From Streptomyces termitum (GTDB taxonomy: Bacteria > Actinomycetota > Actinomycetes > Streptomycetales > Streptomycetaceae), in NCBI RefSeq assembly GCF_014650175.1, contig NZ_BMUL01000010.1, positions 62,001-126,000 on the forward strand: a stretch of 64,000 nt of DNA, written 5' to 3'. A model generated the notes under the pieces. It was given only the letters and a program-made list of their open reading frames with translations. It searched no databases and had not been told where the DNA came from. Of this stretch, positions 47,026 to 55,031 are shown one piece after another. Both the position numbers and the translations under genes were made by a program. How positions within the stretch are numbered: the stretch's first letter is position 1; each line of letters opens with the position of its first letter.

Positions 47026-49098
47026 TCAGGGGCGGCGGCGCAGCGCCCCGGGCCACCAGACGACCGCTCCGAGGTCGCGGACGAGGGCCGGGACGAGGAG
47101 GGAGCGGACGACGAGCGTGTCGAGCAGGACGCCGAAGGCGACGATGAAGGCGATCTGCACGAGGAACGCGAGGGGGATGACGCCGAGGGCGGCGAAGGTG
47201 GCGGCGAGGACGACGCCGGCGGAGGTGATGACGCCGCCGGTGGCGACGAGGCCGCGCCGGATGCCCTCGCGGGTGCCGTGCAGCGCGGTCTCCTCGCGGA
47301 CCCGGGACATCAGGAAGATGTTGTAGTCGACGCCGAGGGCGACGAGGAAGACGAAGCCGTAGAGGGGCACGGCGGGGTCGGTGCCGGTGAAGCCGAGCAG
47401 GTGCTCGAAGACGAGGGCGGCGACGCCGAGGGTGGCGGCGAAGTTGAGGGCGACGGTGGCCACCAGGAGCAGCGGCAGCAGCAGCGAGCGGAGCAGTCCG
47501 ACGAGGATCAGGAGGATGACCGCGAGGACGACGGGGACGATGAGGGCGCGGTCCCGTTCGGCGGTGAGGCGGGTGTCGTACTGCTGGGCGGTGGTGCCGC
47601 CGACGAGGGCGTCCGCGCCGGGCACGGCGTGCAGGGCGGTGCGCAGCCGGGCGACGGTCTCCTTGGCGGCGTCGCTGTCGGCGGGGTCGTCGAGGGTGAC
47701 GTCGACGCGGACCCGGCCGTCCGCGACGAGGGGGCGGGCGGGGCCGGGCGGCGGGGTGGTGGCGACGGCGGCGGAGGCGACGCCGTCGACGCCCTCGGCG
47801 GTGGTCCTCACCCGGTCGGCGGAGGCGGCGGAGGCGAGGACGACGGCCGGGTTTCCGGCGCCGCCGGGGAAGTGGGCGGCGAGGCGCTGCTGGGCGGCGA
47901 CGGAGGGGGCGTCCTTGACGAAGATCTCGTCGAAGGGGACGCCCTTGGAGTCGAGGGTGAGGGCGAAGGCGGAGCAGGCGAGGAGGGCGACCAGGGAGCC
48001 GGCCCAGAGGCGGCGCGGGGAGCGGTCGACGAAGCCGGCGATCCGGTGCCAGAGCGGGTGGGCGTCGGCGGCCTTGGGGCGGGCGGGCCAGTAGGCGGCG
48101 CGGCCCAGGAGGACGAGGACGGCGGGCAGGAAGGTGAGGGTGCTGAGGACGGCGCAGGCGATGCCGATGGCGCCGACGGGGCCGAGGGCGCGGTTGTTGG
48201 TGAGGTCGCTGAGGAGGAGGGCGAGGAGGCCGAGGGCGACGGTGGCGGCGCTGGCGGCGATCGGCCCGGCGGACTGGCGCAGGGCGGCGCGCATGGCGGC
48301 GGTGCGGTCGGCCCCGTCCCGGGCGCCGAGCTCCTCCCGGTAGCGGGCGGCGAGGAGGAGGGCGTAGTCGGTGGCGGCGCCGATGACGAGGATGGAGAGG
48401 ATGCCCTGGACCTGGCCGTCGACGCGGACGACGTCGTGGTCGGCGAGGACGTAGACGACGGCGCAGGCGAGGGCGAGGGAGAAGACCGCGCCCAGGATGA
48501 TCACCAGGGGGAGCAGGACGCTGCGGTAGACCAGCAGCAGGATGACCAGGACGGTGGCGAGGGCCACGCCGAGGAGGAGGCCGTCGATGCCGGCGAAGGC
48601 GTCGGAGAGGTCGGCGCGGCTGGCGGCGGGGCCGCCGATCCAGGTCTCGGTGCCGGGCACGGCCGCGGCGGCCTTCTCGATCCGGTCCAGGGTGTCGGGG
48701 AGCGCGTCGCCGAGGTCGGGGCGGAGCGGGACGACGGCGCGCAGGGCCTCGCCGTCCTCGGAAGGCAGGGCGGGGGACGGCGCGCCGACGACGCCGGGGG
48801 TGCCGTCGAGGGCGGCGAGGGCGCGGGTGGCGGCGCCCGCGGCGGCCTGGTCGAGGGGCCGTCCGCCGGGGGAGGTCCAGACGACGATCGCGGGGAGGGA
48901 CTCCTCCTGGCGGAAGGCCGCCTGGGCCTCCAGGACGCGGGTGGACTCGGCGCTGCGGGGCAGGAAGGCGGCCTGGTCGTTGGTGGCGACCTCCCCGAGG
49001 CGGCCCGCGTAGGGGCCGAGGGCGCCGCCGACGACGAGCCAGACGGCCACCAGTAGCAGGGGCAGCAGTCGGCGGGTCCAGGGCGGGGCTGCGGGCAT
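47026..49098 (-). CDS. MMPL-family RND exporter
   Basis: A 690-residue exporter with two halves of an outer domain plus six helices. First half: helix about 9-30, outer domain to about 195, then LLLGVALATVLVILLLVYRS, LVIGAATDYALLLAARYREE and a TM run to about 345. Second half: helix about 370-390, outer domain to about 510, then VVLAVILLILVGLLRSLLLP and FVFLVALGVDYNIFLMSRVR. The GxxxDY motifs (GAATDY, ALGVDY) are the proton-relay sites of MMPL proteins. The ATG 49098 has GGGAG 9 bp upstream; GTG 49140 is less likely because its Shine-Dalgarno would be too close. A MarR gene and a perfect palindrome lie upstream. Confidence 0.85.
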   Translation of the reverse strand: MPAAPPWTRRLLPLLLVAVWLVVGGALGPYAGRLGEVATNDQAAFLPRSAESTRVLEAQAAFRQEESLPAIVVWTSPGGRPLDQAAAGAATRALAALDGTPGVVGAPSPALPSEDGEALRAVVPLRPDLGDALPDTLDRIEKAAAAVPGTETWIGGPAASRADLSDAFAGIDGLLLGVALATVLVILLLVYRSVLLPLVIILGAVFSLALACAVVYVLADHDVVRVDGQVQGILSILVIGAATDYALLLAARYREELGARDGADRTAAMRAALRQSAGPIAASAATVALGLLALLLSDLTNNRALGPVGAIGIACAVLSTLTFLPAVLVLLGRAAYWPARPKAADAHPLWHRIAGFVDRSPRRLWAGSLVALLACSAFALTLDSKGVPFDEIFVKDAPSVAAQQRLAAHFPGGAGNPAVVLASAASADRVRTTAEGVDGVASAAVATTPPPGPARPLVADGRVRVDVTLDDPADSDAAKETVARLRTALHAVPGADALVGGTTAQQYDTRLTAERDRALIVPVVLAVILLILVGLLRSLLLPLLLVATVALNFAATLGVAALVFEHLLGFTGTDPAVPLYGFVFLVALGVDYNIFLMSRVREETALHGTREGIRRGLVATGGVITSAGVVLAATFAALGVIPLAFLVQIAFIVAFGVLLDTLVVRSLLVPALVRDLGAVVWWPGALRRRP

Positions 49099-49168
49099 GG
49101 GGTGGCTCCCGGGAAGGTGGGTGGGCTCGGCGTGTCGCACGCTCCCCCAATATCTCGATCCAAAAGAA

Positions 49169-49183
49169 TCTCAATGATTGAGA
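49169..49183. promoter_or_regulatory. MarR-type operator TCTCAAT-G-ATTGAGA
   Basis: A perfect 15-bp palindrome, AT-rich amid 70%+ GC, lies between marR and the exporter gene, 70 bp before the exporter start. A further ATCTCGATC at 49152-49160 repeats the half-site. It suits repression of the exporter by the upstream MarR protein. Confidence 0.65.
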
Positions 49184-49288
49184 GATGTTGCGGCACATTG
49201 AAGCACGAGGACCGGAGCGCCTCGCACACCCCCTTCCACCGGAGGGCGGCACGCGGATGCACCCGCGCCCGCACGAACGGGCGGCGGG

Positions 49289-49804
49289 TCAGCGGCGGGG
49301 CACCCGCAGGTCGGCCAGCTCGGTGTTGAGGGCCTCCAGGAAGCGCAGCACCGTGGCGAGTTCGTCGTCGTCGAAGCGGGCGCGGGCCTTCTCGGTCGCC
49401 TCGGCCAGCGGCCGGAAGTGGTCGCGGGCGACGGCCATCGCCCCTGCGGCGTACTCGACGTGCACCACCCGGCGGTCCGCGCTCTCCCGGGTGCGCCGGA
49501 TGTGCCCGGCCTTCTCCAGCCGGTCGAGGCAGGCGGTGACCGCGCCCGAGGTCAGCCCCAGGTGGGTGCGGAGCAGACCCGGGGTGACCGGGCCGTCGTG
49601 GTCCAGGACGAACGACAGGGCCTGCACGTCGGTGGGGTGCAGCCGCTGGTCGGCGGCGAAGCCGTGCACCACCCGGTTGACCTCGCCGAGGGTGCGGCGC
49701 AGCGCCACGGCGAACCGCTGGAGCCCGACGTCGTCCCCGCCCGCCGCCGCTCCGGCGGCGCCGGGCGCCTCCCGCTGTTCCTGCTGCTCCTGTGCACCGG
49801 CCAT
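49289..49804 (-). CDS. MarR family transcriptional regulator
   Basis: A 171-residue winged-helix repressor. After a Gln/Ala-rich head come LHPTDVQALSFVLDHDGPVT, PGLLRTHLGLTSGAVTACLD, RLEKAGHIRRTRESADRRVV and LEALNTELADLRVPRR, the usual MarR order with DxRxxxV-type wing. TAGGCT on the minus strand (49811-49816) is 6 bp before the ATG, so it is probably leaderless. It is upstream of and in line with the MMPL exporter and very likely represses it through the palindrome at 49169. The ligand is unknown. Confidence 0.85.
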   Translation of the reverse strand: MAGAQEQQEQREAPGAAGAAAGGDDVGLQRFAVALRRTLGEVNRVVHGFAADQRLHPTDVQALSFVLDHDGPVTPGLLRTHLGLTSGAVTACLDRLEKAGHIRRTRESADRRVVHVEYAAGAMAVARDHFRPLAEATEKARARFDDDELATVLRFLEALNTELADLRVPRR

Positions 49805-49823
49805 CCGGGCAGCCTATACAGCG

Positions 49824-49850
49824 GCGCCGGGCGCGGGCCGCGCCCGGCGC
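49824..49850 (-). terminator. Terminator after the baeRF gene
   Basis: GCGCCGGGCGCG (49824-49835) pairs perfectly with CGCGCCCGGCGC (49839-49850) over a 3-nt loop. It follows the baeRF stop (49870) in its reading direction and precedes the marR promoter. Confidence 0.7.
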
Positions 49851-49869
49851 TCCGCCGCGCGGGCGGCCG

Positions 49870-50964
49870 TCAGTAGCGCAGCACCGCCGCGACGTGCCCC
49901 TCCCCCGCGAGGGCGCCGCCGGGGACGAACCGCACCTCGGCGCCGGTGTCCAGGGCCCGTTCCACGATCTCGTCGACCATGTCGTCCCGGGCGCCCGGGT
50001 CGTCGGGCCCGGCCGGCTCCAGGTGGCCGCCCTCCTCGCGGACGACCGTCCGGTAGTCGTCCTCGACGGCGACCAGCCGGGCCCGGCCCTCCTGGGCCGC
50101 GCGCCACACCTCGTCGATGCCGCCGGCGAACTCGCGCCGGCCCCGGGCCGCGTCGAGTTCGGCGGAGAGCGCGGAGACCGCGGCGGCGGCGCGCTCGGCG
50201 CGGGCCGGTTCGACGGCGTCGTGGACGGCGGCGGCCGGCCCGTCGGCGAGGCCGCCGTGCGGGACCCGCACGGTCTCGGGGGCGAGCGGGCCCAGCTCCT
50301 CCAGGAGCGCGAGGGCGGGCGCGGAGCCGAGCACGTACAGCGGGCGGGGGTCGGAGGCGAGGACGGCCCGCAGCTTCTCGTGGGCGTCGCGCAGGAACTG
50401 CCGGGCGGCCTCGTCCTGCCAGGTGCTGGGGAGGTCGCCGATCCGCTCCTTGCGCTCGGCGTCGGGGTCCTCCAGGTCGCGGGTGAGCGGGAAGCCCTCC
50501 CGGGTGGACTCGACGGTCCGCTCCGGGTCGCCGCTCCACAGCGAGACCCGGTCGGCGGCGACGGCCAGCGCCCAGGAGGGCTGCTCGGCGGCGTGCGCGG
50601 CGACCAGGTTGCGGGTGAGGAAGGTGTCCGAGAGGACCACCCGCTCGGGAACCGTGCGGGGCAGCGACCACACCTGGTGCTCGCCCTGGGCCGCGTAGAT
50701 CACCAGGCCGTCCTCGGCGTGCGCGAGGTCGGTCTCGGCGGCGGCGCGGCCGAGCTGGTCGAGGATGTCGAGCCGCCGTTCGCGCGGCACGTCGGGGTCG
50801 CCGGTGAGGGCCTTCTCCGCCTCGGCCAGGAGGTTGCGCAGGCGCACCGGGTCCTGGGCGTTGTCGGGTTCGCGCCGGTGCGTCGGCATCACCAGAGAGA
50901 CGGCCGGGTACGGCCGGGGCCGGCGCAGCTTCGCGAGGGTCTCACCGCTGAGCACGGGATCCAT
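49870..50964 (-). CDS. baeRF-family protein (bacterial archaeo-eukaryotic release factor-like)
   Basis: A 364-residue protein of the baeRF group. LRRPRPYPAVSLVMPTHRRE opens the fold; LVIYAAQGEHQVWSLPRTVP and VAHFAV-like FLTRNLVAAHAAEQPSWALA follow, and the C-terminal third has LVAVEDDYRTVVREEGGHLE, MVDEIVERALDTGAEVRFVP and GGALAGEGHVAAVLRY, as in ribosome-release-factor relatives. These proteins are proposed to act on stalled ribosomes or in stress; no GGQ motif is seen. Start ATG 50964. It lies 87 bp downstream of the DUF1269 gene on the same strand, with a hairpin between. Confidence 0.75.
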   Translation of the reverse strand: MDPVLSGETLAKLRRPRPYPAVSLVMPTHRREPDNAQDPVRLRNLLAEAEKALTGDPDVPRERRLDILDQLGRAAAETDLAHAEDGLVIYAAQGEHQVWSLPRTVPERVVLSDTFLTRNLVAAHAAEQPSWALAVAADRVSLWSGDPERTVESTREGFPLTRDLEDPDAERKERIGDLPSTWQDEAARQFLRDAHEKLRAVLASDPRPLYVLGSAPALALLEELGPLAPETVRVPHGGLADGPAAAVHDAVEPARAERAAAAVSALSAELDAARGRREFAGGIDEVWRAAQEGRARLVAVEDDYRTVVREEGGHLEPAGPDDPGARDDMVDEIVERALDTGAEVRFVPGGALAGEGHVAAVLRY

Positions 50965-51020
50965 GGGACTGCCTTCCTGTCGGCCGGGCGGGCTCGCCCG
51001 GAAGAGGGGGCCGGGGTCTC

Positions 51021-51041
51021 GGCCGGGGTCTTCCCCCGGCC
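51021..51041 (-). terminator. Hairpin between DUF1269 and baeRF genes
   Basis: GGCCGGGG (51021-51028) pairs with CCCCGGCC (51034-51041) over a TCTTC loop. A moderate terminator or attenuator within a probable two-gene unit. Confidence 0.45.
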
Positions 51042-51051
51042 CCGGGTCGTC

Positions 51052-51540
51052 TCAGTCGGGGCCGGCGAGCCGCTCGGCGAGGTCCTTCTCGTCCTCGTCG
51101 CTGAGCGAGGTCTTCAGGACGGTGCCGCCGTGCCGCTGCATCGCCGCGGTGAACTTGTCCTCGGTGAGCTTCCCGGCCATCAGCACGACGGCGGCGGAGC
51201 CGGGGCGCAGCAGGTCGCCGACCTGCTCCCGGAAGCGGTCGTCGATCCCGGACTGACTGAGCCGCCCGACGAGTCCGCCGAGCGCGGCCCCGGTCAGGGC
51301 GCCGACGGCCGGGACGAGGAAGAGGATGCCGAAGATGGTGCCCCACAGGGCGCCGGTGGCGGCGGTGACGCCGACGACCCGGTTGGAGGTGTCGACGTGG
51401 GTGCGGCCCTCCTCGTCGACGGAGACGACCGCCAGGCCGTTGAGCCGGACGATCTGGTCCCGCTGGAGGTCCTGCACCGTGGCGAGGGCCGCCTCGGCCC
51501 CGGCACGGTCCCCGTAACCGATCACGATGAGCTCGGACAA
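51052..51540 (-). CDS. DUF1269-like protein with glycine-zipper segment
   Basis: A 162-residue protein with ELIVIGYGDRAGAEAALATV at the start, a glycine-rich hydrophobic stretch (about 58-92, ATGALWGTIFGILFLVPAVG then ALTGAALGGLVGRLS), and SAAVVLMAGKLTEDKFTAAM near the end. The shape fits DUF1269 (a membrane-interacting family with a glycine zipper). It starts with TTG 51540, supported by GAGGAGG 7 bp upstream. It probably forms an operon with the baeRF gene. The molecular role is unknown; a general stress function is often assumed for this family. Confidence 0.75.
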   Translation of the reverse strand: MSELIVIGYGDRAGAEAALATVQDLQRDQIVRLNGLAVVSVDEEGRTHVDTSNRVVGVTAATGALWGTIFGILFLVPAVGALTGAALGGLVGRLSQSGIDDRFREQVGDLLRPGSAAVVLMAGKLTEDKFTAAMQRHGGTVLKTSLSDEDEKDLAERLAGPD

Positions 51541-51640
51541 GACCGCCTCCTCGAACCGCGCGCCGGGCGGGGGAGCGTGTCCTCACGACCGCGCGGGGGC
51601 ATCGTCGCACGCCCTCTCACCGCCGATCCTGTCCCGATAT

Positions 51641-51661
51641 GACCGTTTCCGCGAATCGGTC
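51641..51661. promoter_or_regulatory. 21-bp dyad between DUF1269 and the B12-type MerR gene
   Basis: GACCGTTTCCG-CGAATCGGTC type dyad (arms GACCG and CGGTC, 8 of 10 positions symmetric). Its centre is about 53 bp before the MerR gene start, overlapping the -35 region. It is the best candidate site for autoregulation by the MerR protein. TATCGG on the minus strand just left of it may be the DUF1269 -10. Confidence 0.4.
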
Positions 51662-51703
51662 GCCCCGCACCGCCCGCACACCGCCGCGCCGTAGGGTGGC
51701 CCC

Positions 51704-52675
51704 GTGACCGAAGGAGCCGGCGGGGCCGGCATCACCACCGGCGCCCTCGCCCGGCGCCTGGGCGTCTCCCCCACCACCGTGCGCTCCTGGGACCGGCGGT
51801 ACGGCATCGGGCCCGCCGTCCGGGCCGACGGCCGGCACCGCCGCTGGGCGCCCCGGGACGTCGCCGTCCTGGAGGAGATGTGCCGGCTGACGGCCGCCGG
51901 GGTGCCGCCCGCCGAGGCCGCCCGGACGGCCCTCGGCGCGCCCCCGGAGCCCACCGCGCCCCCGGAGCCCCCGGAGCCGGTGCGCGCGCCGCCGCCGACC
52001 GGGGAGGTGCGGGCCGGGCACCGGGGGCTGGCGCGGGCCGCCGTCCGGCTCGACGGGCCCGCCCTGGAGGCGCTGCTCTCCGAGGCGGTGGCGGAGCACG
52101 GGCCGGTGACCGCCTGGGAGGAGCTCATGATGCCCGCGCTGCACGCCGTGGGCCGCACCTGGGAGTCCTCCGGCGACCGGTACGTGGAGGTCGAGCACCT
52201 GCTGTCCTGGCACGTGTCGACCGCGCTGCGGCGGGCCGCCGTGACGGGGCGCGTCCGGCACCCGGGGGCGGGTCCCGTACTGCTGGCCTGTGCCCCGGCG
52301 GAGCAGCACACCCTGCCGCTGGAGGCGCTCGCCGCCGGACTGGCCGAACGGGGCCTGCCGGTGCGGATGTTCGGCGCCGCCGTGCCGGCCGAGGCGCTGG
52401 ACGCCGCCGTGCGCAGGACCGGTCCGGCCGCCGTGGCGCTGTGGGCGCAGGCCCGCTCCACCGCCGACCACGCGCTCGCCCGGCACGTCGCCTCGACCGG
52501 CTTCGGCCTGCGGGGCGCCAGGACCGCGCCGCTGGTGCTGCTCGCCGGGCCCGGCTGGGCGGGCCGGACCCCCGCCCCGGGCACGGTCCGCCCGACGGGG
52601 CTGCGGGAGGCGCTGGACCTGCTCTCCCGGCGGTACGGGGACGAGGACGGGGCCACCGCCCGCGCGGGGGCCTGA
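51704..52675 (+). CDS. MerR-type regulator with B12-binding-like domain (LitR/CarH-like)
   Basis: A 323-residue regulator. The MerR HTH is at 10-50: ITTGALARRLGVSPTTVRSW then DRRYGIGP. After a Pro-rich linker (80-100) comes a helical bundle with WESSGDRYVEVEHLLSWHVS (Trp 153 and His 165, placed as in CarH), and a Rossmann-like domain where ACAPAEQHTLPLEAL (E200, H202) is at the cobalamin-axial-ligand position. CarH/LitR proteins use adenosylcobalamin to sense light. The usual ExHxxG is ExHxxP here, so cofactor binding should be tested. TAGGGT (51692-51697) is 6 bp before GTG 51704, a leaderless layout. A photolyase gene lies 2 kb downstream. Confidence 0.75.
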   Translation: MTEGAGGAGITTGALARRLGVSPTTVRSWDRRYGIGPAVRADGRHRRWAPRDVAVLEEMCRLTAAGVPPAEAARTALGAPPEPTAPPEPPEPVRAPPPTGEVRAGHRGLARAAVRLDGPALEALLSEAVAEHGPVTAWEELMMPALHAVGRTWESSGDRYVEVEHLLSWHVSTALRRAAVTGRVRHPGAGPVLLACAPAEQHTLPLEALAAGLAERGLPVRMFGAAVPAEALDAAVRRTGPAAVALWAQARSTADHALARHVASTGFGLRGARTAPLVLLAGPGWAGRTPAPGTVRPTGLREALDLLSRRYGDEDGATARAGA

Positions 52676-52690
52676 GCACCGGACGGGCCG

Positions 52691-53341
52691 TCAGGGCCGG
52701 GGCCGTACCAGGGTCTCCAGGGCGAGGACGGCGGTGCGCCGGTGCCACAGCGCGGCGCCGCGCAGCATGGTGTGGCCGCCGGAGGGCATGGGGATGCCGG
52801 TCGCGTCCGCGCCCGCCTCGCGGGCCCGGCAGACGAACGCCCAGGACTCCCGGGCGGCCGTGATCCGGTCCGTCTCGTCGTGGAGCAGGTAGAGCCGCCG
52901 TCCGGCGAGGTGGGCGACGGGCTCGTCGGGCGGGCACCAGGGCGCGAGGGCCACCACACCCCGGACGGCCGGGTCCCCGGCGGCGGCGAGCGCCGCCCGG
53001 CCGCCCATGGAATGGCCGACCAGTACCACCGGGACGGCGCCGAAGCGGGCCCGCAGCCGGGCCAGCGCCTCCTCGGCGTCCCGGGCGGGGTCGGCCCGCT
53101 CGCCGTTCCAGCCCCGGTGCCGGTAGCGGGCCTCGGCGACGAGCACGGAGCGGCCGCGCGCGGCCCGCCGGACGGCCTGCGCGAAGGGCCGCATCCGCAG
53201 CGCGGGCAGGTTCAGCAGCGGCGGTGCCTCCAGGCCGTCCTCGCGGCCGCCGTGCAGCAGGAGCACGGCGCCGGCCGGCGCCTCGGTCCCGGACCGCAGC
53301 AGCAGCGTCCGGGCGGCGGCGGACCGGGGTCCTGCGGACAT
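52691..53341 (-). CDS. Alpha/beta hydrolase (dienelactone-hydrolase-like)
   Basis: A 216-residue alpha/beta hydrolase. GAVLLLHGGREDGLEAPPLL gives the oxyanion loop, VVLVGHSMGGRAALAAAGD the GxSxG nucleophile elbow, LYLLHDETDRITAARESWAF the acidic residue and MPSGGHTMLRGAALW the final histidine. The size is like small esterases or KANL3/Tex30-type hydrolases. No signal peptide. The start ATG is 53341. It is convergent with the B12-type regulator and sits upstream of nothing obvious; the photolyase gene lies 149 bp to its right on the same strand, so a shared transcript is possible. Confidence 0.8.
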   Translation of the reverse strand: MSAGPRSAAARTLLLRSGTEAPAGAVLLLHGGREDGLEAPPLLNLPALRMRPFAQAVRRAARGRSVLVAEARYRHRGWNGERADPARDAEEALARLRARFGAVPVVLVGHSMGGRAALAAAGDPAVRGVVALAPWCPPDEPVAHLAGRRLYLLHDETDRITAARESWAFVCRAREAGADATGIPMPSGGHTMLRGAALWHRRTAVLALETLVRPRP

Positions 53342-53490
53342 AGAAGAACGCCTCCTGCCGACGGGGGTCGATGGGCCCCGAAGTCTGCCACGCCGCACGG
53401 CCGCTGGGCCCCGCCGGGTCCCCGCCGCTCCGCCGTGCCCCGTTCCCGCACCGTTCCCGCACCGGCCGGGTGCCGGAGGGGCCGGGCGGG

Positions 53491-54903
53491 TCAGGCGGCG
53501 TCGTGCGCCGCGCGGAAGCGGGCGAGGCCGTCGGCGAGGGGGACCAGCGGGTCCGGGTAGTCGTACGCGGCCCGGTCGAGCCCGGTGAGCCGCCACGGCT
53601 CGTGGACGGCGGGGGCGGCGAGCCCGGCCAGTTCGGGGAGCCAGCGGCGCGCGTACGCCCCGTCGGGGTCGTACCTCTGGGCCTGCCGGACGGGGTTGAG
53701 GACCCGGTTCGGGCGGGTGTCCGTGCCGGTGCCGGCGACCCACTGCCAGTTGAGCTGGTTGTTGGCCACGTCGCCGTCGGCCAGCAGGTCCAGGAAGTGC
53801 CGGGCCCCGTCGCGCCAGTCCAGCAGGAGCGTCTTGGTGAGGAAGGAGGCGGTGACGAGCCGGGCCCGGTTGTGCATCCACCCCTCGTGGGCGAGCTGCC
53901 GCATGCCCGCGTCGACCAGCGGATAGCCGGTCCGGCCCGCGCGCCAGGCCCGCAGGTCCCGCTCCGCCTCCCGGCCGCTGCGCCACACCCCCCGGCCGGG
54001 CCGGTAGTCGGCGCGGGCCGCGTCGGGGCGGGCGGCGAGGACCTGCTGGTGGAAGTCGCGCCAGCACAGCTGGCGGACGAACGCCTCGGCGCCCGCGCCG
54101 CCGCGCGCCCGGGCCCGGTGCACGGCCTCCACCGGGGAGAGCGCCCCGAAGTGGAGGTACGGGGAGAGCCGGGAGGTGCCGTGGCCCGCCCGGTCGTCGA
54201 GCACGTCGTGGCGCTCCTCGTAGGCGTCGAGGGACCGGGACAGCCAGGACCGCAGCCGCCGCCGCGCCTCCGTCTCGCCGCCGGCGGCCAGTCCCGCCGA
54301 CACCCCGGGCACGCCGGCCCGCGACGGCAGCGGGTCGGAGCGCGGCTCCGGCGGGACCCGCAGGGCGCGCGGGGCGGCCAGCGGGGTCCGCGCGGGCCGG
54401 TCGGCCCAGCGGCGGAAGTACGGGGTGAAGACGGCGTAGTGGCCGGACCCCTGCGGCGCCACCTCGCCGGGCGGCACGACGGACCCGACGCCGTCGTGCG
54501 CGTACAGCCGGCGGCCGTCCGCCTCCAGGGCCCGGCGCAGCCGCAGCTCGCGGGCGCGGGCGAAGGCGGTGGGCCCGGCCGAGACGTGCACCTCGTCCGC
54601 GCCGGTCTGCCGGGCGATCCGGCACACCTCGGCCACCGTGTCCCCGCTCCGCATGACGAGCCGGCCGCCGCGCTCCCGCAGCGAGCGGTCGAGGTCGGCC
54701 AGGCAGTCGGCGAGGAAGGCGAGCCGGTTGGGCGCGGCGAACCCGGCCCGGTCGACGGCCGGGTCCCGCACGAACAGCGGGACGACGGCGTCGGCGGAGT
54801 CGTGGGCCGCGCGCAGCGGCGGGTGGTCGTGCACCCGGAGGTCGGCGGTGAAGAGGACGACGGCGATGCGCGGGAAGGCCGGGGAGGGGGCGGTGTCGGT
54901 CAC
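53491..54903 (-). CDS. phr: Deoxyribodipyrimidine photolyase (CPD, class I)
   Basis: A 470-residue light-driven DNA repair enzyme that splits cyclobutane pyrimidine dimers using FADH-. RIAVVLFTADLRVHDHPPLR is the N-terminal antenna domain, and GTSRLSPYLHFGALSPVEAV, LCWRDFHQQVLAARPDAARA, TGYPLVDAGMRQLAHEGWMH, NRARLVTASFLTKTLLLDWR and DGDVANNQLNWQWVAGTGTD form the FAD-binding half. The tryptophan-rich NQLNWQWVAGTGTD and the RQAQRYDPDG end are diagnostic. GTG 54903 is the start; GGAAGCG is about 13 nt upstream, a loose RBS. Streptomyces often place photolyase under LitR-type control, and a LitR/CarH-like gene is nearby. Confidence 0.9.
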   Translation of the reverse strand: MTDTAPSPAFPRIAVVLFTADLRVHDHPPLRAAHDSADAVVPLFVRDPAVDRAGFAAPNRLAFLADCLADLDRSLRERGGRLVMRSGDTVAEVCRIARQTGADEVHVSAGPTAFARARELRLRRALEADGRRLYAHDGVGSVVPPGEVAPQGSGHYAVFTPYFRRWADRPARTPLAAPRALRVPPEPRSDPLPSRAGVPGVSAGLAAGGETEARRRLRSWLSRSLDAYEERHDVLDDRAGHGTSRLSPYLHFGALSPVEAVHRARARGGAGAEAFVRQLCWRDFHQQVLAARPDAARADYRPGRGVWRSGREAERDLRAWRAGRTGYPLVDAGMRQLAHEGWMHNRARLVTASFLTKTLLLDWRDGARHFLDLLADGDVANNQLNWQWVAGTGTDTRPNRVLNPVRQAQRYDPDGAYARRWLPELAGLAAPAVHEPWRLTGLDRAAYDYPDPLVPLADGLARFRAAHDAA

Positions 54904-55031
54904 GGTGGCGGTTCGCTTCCGGGCGGGAGGAGGGGCGGCGTGCGCGGGGCCGCGTACCGCCCCGCACACCCCTTCCTTCCGCCGGACCCGGCCGTCCGGA
55001 TGCGGCGCCGCGTCTTCGTGCCCCGTCCGGG

